A stretch of DNA of 12,833 bases, from positions 1 through 12,833 of the forward strand of contig JAGFNK010001217.1 in assembly GCA_025769875.1 (NCBI GenBank), read 5' to 3'. Below the pieces are notes generated by a model that saw only the letters and a program-made list of their open reading frames with translations, was not told the DNA's origin and did not search any database. Both the position numbers and the translations under genes were made by a program. This document shows, piece by piece, positions 8,338 through 12,833 of this stretch; positions within the stretch are counted from its first letter, which is position 1; the number at the start of each line of letters is the position of its first letter. Origin of the DNA: Russula earlei (taxonomy: Eukaryota > Basidiomycota > Agaricomycetes > Russulales > Russulaceae).

Positions 8338-8346
8338 TATATAAAG
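8338..8346 (+). promoter_or_regulatory. TATA box of the 8499 gene
   Basis: TATATAAAG lies about 150 bp upstream of the ATG at 8499. A pyrimidine-rich stretch (CTTCTCCCCTCTCTCCCCTT, about 8379-8398) sits 35-60 bp after it. A TATA box followed by a CT-rich block is a common fungal core-promoter layout, so this is a good candidate start of transcription for the following gene. Confidence 0.5.
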
Positions 8347-8498
8347 TGTTTAGCTACTCTCTGGAATAGAAAAGTCTCTTCTCCCCTCTCTCCCCTTTCC
8401 ATGCTGGACCAGTCAGCCTTACAAACACTCACCCGCACGTTCCTGGACTTGTTACTGTAGTATGTATGTAATTCACTCGCACCTCACTTGCTCACTTC

Positions 8499-10629
8499 AT
8501 GCCACCCAAAAAACACTGGGCAGTAAAAGCAGTTGCAAAAGCCAAGTGAGCCTTGTGATATGCAGGCCAAGGAACCAGATACAGGTGAGTTACTTCTTCA
8601 TTGGAGATAGGCACTCAGTAGCTGACCTGTGCTGTTGTTTTTCATTCAGAGCATGCACCAGCTCTAGCTTCTTCAACCTCCAAGGTGAAGGGAAGGGCTG
8701 CTTGTATGAGATGTAGGGCACAGAAGACCAGATGCAAGTGGAAATGGGGATGTTTGCAAAGCATGCGAAGCAAAGGATTACAAGCAGACTGCGGCATTGT
8801 GACATCTCAACCCCCTGTCAACAGTACTCGCAGCAATAGCCTTCCACCTCATGTGAGTAGTGCCCAAATGTCCAATGCCATGGTATTCTAACCTGAGCAT
8901 CAGTCAGGGCCTGTTGGAGCTCAAAATTCGGATGCGACCACTCAGCAGGTTGCTGTCGCTGGGTGAAAATGGCTACTCAGATGCAGGAATGAGTATCTCA
9001 CTTTCTGCAGAGTCAGTATAGACGAGCTCGGAAGAGCAATCCTATCCCTTCATCTTCATCAAGCAGCACCAAACCCCATTCAACTATGAGTTGAACCAAC
9101 AGCTCTACTCTGTTAGAAACAATCAGCAATTTGAAAGATCGTTGGCACAAGACTCCGGCAGGACTGGGCACACGATGCTTCCATGGATCATGGCACATAT
9201 GAGGCGACAAAAAGCTTTGTTTCGGCCCTGATCGAATCTGACTGAAAGTGACAACTCTTCAAGCGGTATGGCTAGTGATGATGATGCAATGGAGGTCGAA
9301 CCAGTGCCAGTCCCCCACTATGCCCCAGGTCGAAAAATGTCCTCAGCGGTTCAGAGGAATCAAGTTGGGGCGCCACGATCCTTGAGCAAAAGCAGGACTT
9401 TCCCAGATGGCCCCAAGGAGTTATCAGACTTTGATGACGATGAAACTGACCCGAGACATGTGGTAGGTTTCAATTATGATAAATATGCTCACTACTGTAT
9501 CGTACAAGCCTTCAAGATTCCTTGTGCCATGAGAAAATCTGATGGCAGTTATAGTCCATTTGCCATTGATTCCACCACAACTCTCCACAATCTCCACGAC
9601 TGTTGGAGAGAAGTTAGGCCGGCATCCAAACGCTTTGCAGCTACGATACAAGCTGTCTAATGATAAAGTGAAGGCCCCTGCTACTTCAATTGAGGATGAG
9701 AGTGAACTCGAAATCTTCATCATGAAGATGAGGGCTCTAATTGTACCTCCTGCCTTGCAACCGGAAAGCTCTCAAAGCGGAGGACCTCCCAAGAATCTCA
9801 TGGTCTGCTTTGAAGATGGAACGATGGAAGAGAAAAACAGGAAATGCGGATGGAAAGGGAAAGAAGGTACACTGACAATGTATTGCTCACTTGCTCTAAC
9901 AAATCTGATATTAGAATCCCTTCTGCAACTGCTTCAGTCATTGATCCCCTTGAGAAGGAACGAGAAGAGATCCTTGATAAACTGCAATAAGTGGCGATGT
10001 GACTACCATACAAAGATGGCTGGCCGATGCCTATTGTCACCCGAATACATCAACTGGGGTCTGCTACTGTCTGAGTTTGCAAGATCTTGGGCTCTGGTCA
10101 AATGCTGTGGTGCGTACTCTATCATTTATTTGCAAAATGCACAAATGAGGTCTGGATACTAGGTGAAGAATATGGCAACCATAGAAGAGAAACCAGCAAC
10201 GATCTTACTTCATGACGCACGAACGACCAAGATTGCTCAACGCGATCCTGATCTGTTTCAGGGAGCCACTCCCGGCACAATGGGGGGCCATGGCATTACA
10301 ATTCCTATCGTCCTTCGTCCAGAGTGGGGCCAGTACCAACAAATCCTCAGTGCAACCAGCAGGCAATCAGGTGGCACCACCACGCTTCCACCAGCTGTCA
10401 AGATATCTGTTGAGATTGAACAATGGTTTCAAGAATTTGAGGACAACCCATTGCGCAATATGAAAGGCTTCAAGTTTTCGGAATTCGTAGAGTGCTCAAA
10501 TCACAAGGCTTCACCCAAATCACGCAGCTATCCCGGAGTTTCATCACCATCCAGGACTTGCAAGGAGTGTTGAAAATTGACATGGGAACAGCCATATTTA
10601 TTATGGATTACGCACAGGAGGACGTTTGA
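8499..10629 (+). pseudogene. broken multi-exon gene with a Zn2Cys6-like cluster and two other domain-like blocks
   Basis: I read one decayed gene. It begins MPPKKHWAVKAVAKAK (ATG 8499). Introns: 8585-8649 (GTGAGT, branch CTGAC, TTCAG), 8853-8903 (GTGAGT, branch CTAAC, ATCAG) and probably about 8964-9010. Exon 2 has CMRCRAQKTRC (Cys codons 8703, 8712, 8733); further Cys at 8755, 8764 (shifted frame) and 8790 complete the spacing of a fungal Zn2Cys6 cluster. A Ser-rich linker follows, then an acidic block from 9268 (MASDDDAMEVEPVPVPHYAP), a second block with VGEKLGRHPNALQLRYKLS (about 9607), a Cys/His segment (CDYHTKMAGRC, about 9997), and a C-terminal helical block (FITIQDLQGVL to IMDYAQEDV, stop 10627-10629). 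The reading uses frame changes near 8535, 8748, 8775, 9170, 9240, 9600 and 10485, and crosses stops at about 9085 and at 10160-10162. The blocks resemble a protein type repeated in mushroom genomes, but I cannot name it. Two adjacent genes rather than one is possible. Confidence 0.55.
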
Positions 10630-10906
10630 CGATTCAAAGAGGCTGGTGGGGTACTTTACCATTAGCTGCAGTGCACCTACCACATACTGATTTTGACATC
10701 TCCGACATTTCAATTAGTCATTCTTGGTACACTAAATTTAGAATCAGTTTTCATTCTGGTTTGAACATGCTATCTTTTAGGATTTTTGCTTAGAATTTGG
10801 CAAGATACATCAAGTTCTTTCTACCGACCCTTTTCTTTTTGGAAATTTCTGGCATGTCACATTATCTGAAAACAACAATAATGTCTGTTGCTTTGGGCTG
10901 GCTATA
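10630..10906. other. 3' flank of the broken gene up to the second TIR element
   Basis: AT-rich and without an open frame of note. It should contain the 3' UTR of the preceding gene. I see no repeat or RNA gene here. It ends at the TA (10905-10906) that flanks the TIR element. Confidence 0.4.
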
Positions 10907-11492
10907 CTATCACCTATGGGGAACTCGCCATTCCACGACCATCTCGCCAATTTCATTTTTCCCTGTATCTGCTCGAACAACCCCATTTAAAACTTTGTAG
11001 TTATACTATTGAGTGCCATTAATGTCATTCTAGCAAAGAAAAAATGGAGGTCCATTGAGTGGTTTTCGAGTAGTATTTTGGCTGGGGGTCACGCCTGCAT
11101 CATGCTTCTGTCATGGCGGAGTGCGGAGTTTGATTCCAGCTGGTGATCACCATCAGAGGAGTCTGGGTCACTGCTGTTTTATCAATGCCATGTTACAGGC
11201 GGTCCAATCAGCCAGCACAAGACCATACGTATGAGCAGTGGCTACAGGCAGCTATAACAATGATATATATCGACCTTTTACTTTTACTCGTATGGCACTG
11301 GCCCATGATGTGAGCACCACGTTCCATACATAGCCAAGTCCTGGATTTCACTTGATAATGCTACTCCATTACAACTATTTCCCTAGTCCCCACCTAATCA
11401 AATTGCCTTTGTAAATACACAGGAATGTTTCATCCCGGGTGGACTTTAATTTGGCATGTGTTACATGTCCATTACTTTCGTGACATTTGTGA

Positions 11493-11497
11493 CTGGC
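11493..11497. repeat. 5-bp target site duplication CTGGC, left copy
   Basis: CTGGC directly precedes the LTR start TGTCA at 11498. The same five bases follow the LTR at 12453-12457. Joining across one copy gives GTGACTGGCGAGATGG, which matches the uninterrupted site in copy 1 (GTGACTGGCAAGATG at 1695-1709). Confidence 0.93.
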
Positions 11498-11731
11498 TGT
11501 CAAGACTCACTGTTGAACTATCCAGTTCAAGAGCGAGGGATAAGCTCGAAGACGAGTCGATAAACGTCCAAGACCGCGTGGGCAAGGAGTAGAGTCCAGA
11601 GTAGCAACAAATACCAGAGAGGTATTGTTACTGTGAGAGTAGAGCAGTCACGCAGAGAAGAGGCCAGGATAGTCACAAGGGGATGGTCCTTAAAGGAGTA
11701 TCCCAGGGATGGAGAGTGCCGTAAAACAAAT

Positions 11732-11751
11732 GGACAGTCTGAGGACTGTCC
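11732..11751. repeat. hairpin in the LTR, 8-bp arms
   Basis: GGACAGTC (11732-11739) and GACTGTCC (11744-11751) form perfect arms around a four-base loop, TGAG. It lies about 20 bp before the TATA-like motif of the LTR. Confidence 0.75.
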
Positions 11752-11857
11752 GCTACTTTATTGAGCGCTTATATACTACAAGAGAACTGCTAAATAGGGA
11801 ACAAGTCATAACCTTGTTATCAAGCACAATAGAGTGATGAGTAAGAAGTCGGAGGAC

Positions 11858-11891
11858 GCTTACTGAGCATGCTCAGTCATGCTCAGTAAGC
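11858..11891. repeat. hairpin in the LTR, 14-bp arms
   Basis: GCTTACTGAGCATG (11858-11871) and CATGCTCAGTAAGC (11878-11891) are perfect reverse complements around CTCAGT. Within it ACTGAGCATGCTCAGT is itself a 16-bp palindrome, so alternative folds are possible. Confidence 0.85.
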
Positions 11892-12044
11892 TGCTGAGTA
11901 GAAGCTCCTCTTGATGAGTAAGAGTTTCCATTATCCACGTGTTTACTGTTTTAGTGCACGTGCAAGCACCTGATTCATTTCCTGTTAGTTAGTTTAGGGC
12001 CGGTCATTTGAGGACTTGTAGTTGGTTATGGAATAGTGTTATCT

Positions 12045-12071
12045 TATAAGGCCCTTATAGTTCTATAAGGG
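12045..12071. repeat. overlapping TATAAGG/CCTTATA palindromes in the LTR
   Basis: TATAAGG-C-CCTTATA is followed directly by an overlapping CCCTTATAG-TT-CTATAAGGG (arms 12052-12060 and 12063-12071). Variants of CCTTA/TAAGG and CCTTAGG recur up to about 12265, including TTATTAGA...TCTAATAA near 12138-12158, so this part of the LTR is an irregular array of small inverted repeats. Confidence 0.75.
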
Positions 12072-12452
12072 TCCTTAGAGTCGACCCTAATACTTCTATT
12101 AAGGTCCTTAGTGTTGCCTTATAGTTCGTTCTATAGTTATTAGAGTTGTTCTAATAACGCGTTGTAGGGCCTTTGATACTAGGTTAGTACCTATTGTAGA
12201 GTTCCTAGGGTCGTTCCAAAGGGTCCTTAGGAAGGCTCTAATACTGTCCTTAGTTGCTAGAAGGGTTCTTTAAGTGGGGCTTGCTGTATGTCGATTGTGC
12301 CGAGAATCGCTCGCGCAACAATGTGTGCGCGATATTGTGGACACCTCTACTCACCCCTTTTGCTCGTGTGAACAGGGTGGCATCATAGAGCTGGGTTTCC
12401 TCCTATAAGGAAGGGTCCTTCAAGGGCCCTCTCCGGGAAATGGTTCATGACA

Positions 12453-12457
12453 CTGGC
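12453..12457. repeat. 5-bp target site duplication CTGGC, right copy
   Basis: It directly follows the LTR end TGACA and matches 11493-11497. It also forms the inner end of the right TIR of the host element. Confidence 0.93.
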
Positions 12458-12498
12458 GAGATGGTCATGGAATGGCGAGTTCCCCATAGGTGATAGTA

Positions 12499-12833
12499 TG
12501 TGCCATCCTGTGATGTGAACAGAGGGTGAACTGGTTATCACTACCAATTATCTTGCTGTCTGGATATTAGCCACCACTGACACCCACAATGATGGTGAGT
12601 GTGATGACAGCACCCATAGCTTTGCCCCAATGACGCATTGGTGATGCTTTACATGTGCAGCCACTTGTGATGATGTAGGCCCTGTTCCTAGTGTAGTCTC
12701 TGTGTGATGGGGTTGGGGTGTGTAGCTAGGTAGGCAATGTTTGGCCCAGAGATTGTTATGATCTACCCCTCTTTTGGTTCGTCCATAACAAATATGTTCC
12801 TTATTGTTCTTTAAACGTTTTCACCTTGGTTAT
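12499..12833. other. no gene seen; right edge of the window
   Basis: CpG-poor sequence without a significant open frame. The only structure I see is an inverted repeat with 8-bp arms, TTGTTATG (12753-12760) and CATAACAA (12784-12791), around a 23-base loop. It could be repeat debris continuing past the window. Confidence 0.4.

Larger units (their letters stand above)
11498..12452. mobile_element. solo LTR of an LTR retrotransposon (955 bp)
   Basis: It starts TGTCA and ends TGACA, the short inverted ends typical of LTRs, and is bounded by perfect CTGGC duplications of 5 bp as left by Ty3- or Ty1-type integrases. A TATA-like TTATATAC lies at 11769-11776. No gag, protease, polymerase or integrase sequence is present, so it is a single LTR left after LTR-LTR recombination. 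CpG sites are kept and the target duplication is perfect, which suggests a fairly young insertion. The strand cannot be set with certainty. It contains several strong inverted repeats, listed separately. Confidence 0.9.
10907..12496. mobile_element. TIR DNA transposon, copy 2, interrupted by an LTR
   Basis: The left TIR (10907-10951) and right TIR (about 12453-12496) match over 45 bases with two mismatches. They begin CTATCACCTATGGGGAACT and are flanked by TA (10905-10906 and 12497-12498). Without the inserted LTR and its duplicated 5 bp the element is 630 bp, and it aligns along its length with copy 1 at 1295-1740. An internal stretch of about 155 bp (about 11031-11184) absent from copy 1 shows no target duplication around it, so deletion from copy 1 is simpler than insertion here. 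It has no transposase frame and so is non-autonomous. The TA duplication points to a Tc1/mariner-like mobiliser, but no matching TIRs were seen around the dead transposase at 5357-6447. Confidence 0.9.

Noticed and set aside
10163..10573. A separate gene starting at ATG 10163 (MKNMATIEEK...).
   Set aside because: It is in the same frame as the sequence before the TAG at 10160-10162, and its C-terminal part continues in another frame to 10629. It reads better as the end of the broken 8499-10629 gene.
11079..11137. A-box-like TGGCTGGGGGT and B-box-like GTTTGATTCC inside TIR element copy 2, suggesting a tRNA or tRNA-derived SINE.
   Set aside because: The T-arm bases do not pair around the B-box-like sequence and no acceptor stem is seen, so the match to the box consensus is probably chance.
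11866..11905. Repeated TGAGCATGCTCAG-type units considered as a CRISPR-like array.
   Set aside because: They form one hairpin with short arms inside an LTR of a eukaryotic genome, without regular spacers.
12753..12791. TTGTTATG...CATAACAA considered as ends of another LTR or a small element.
   Set aside because: The arms are only 39 bp apart end to end and no target duplication flanks them; it is only a small hairpin.

Overview
The window looks like a nuclear fragment of a filamentous basidiomycete, most likely an Agaricomycete. The evidence is one conserved eukaryotic cell-cycle gene cut by many introns of about 50 bp with fungal splice and branch sites, a Tc1-type transposase of a kind I associate with mushroom-forming fungi, and dense nested transposon debris. 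No prokaryotic gene order, CRISPR array, rRNA or convincing tRNA is visible.

Layout. 1-1294: no firm gene; a possible 3' end of a gene enters from the left edge (2-76), and there are weak minus-strand coding fragments at 597-1105. 1295-1740: a 446-bp non-autonomous DNA transposon with terminal inverted repeats (TIRs) and TA flanks. 2206-4907, minus strand: the anchor gene, a ten-exon homologue of CDC16/APC6/Cut9, the TPR subunit of the anaphase-promoting complex (about 690 aa). Its second intron appears to be of the GC-AG class, and two places need a one-base reading-frame correction at homopolymer runs. Upstream of its ATG is an ACGCGT (MCB) box. About 5100-10640 is CpG-poor, decayed accessory DNA: a broken intron-containing Tc1/mariner-type DD34E transposase (about 5357-6447), a C-rich low-complexity stretch encoding an Ala/Ser/Pro/Thr-rich frame (6583-7467, then degenerate to about 8165), and a broken multi-exon gene (8499-10629) with a TATA box, a Zn2Cys6-like cysteine cluster and two further domain-like blocks. 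10907-12496: a second, longer copy of the TIR element, interrupted inside its right TIR by a 955-bp solo LTR (11498-12452) bounded by TGTCA/TGACA and a perfect 5-bp target duplication. 12499-12833: no gene seen.

How it fits together. Only the CDC16 homologue is likely to be a working host gene; it would help drive ubiquitination of mitotic regulators. The rest records successive events: old transposase and accessory genes with C-to-T type stops and frameshifts, then TIR-element insertions on either side, then a more recent LTR-retrotransposon insertion followed by LTR-LTR recombination. The most novel-looking item is the 8499-10629 gene. The most securely demonstrated structure is the LTR-in-TIR nesting.
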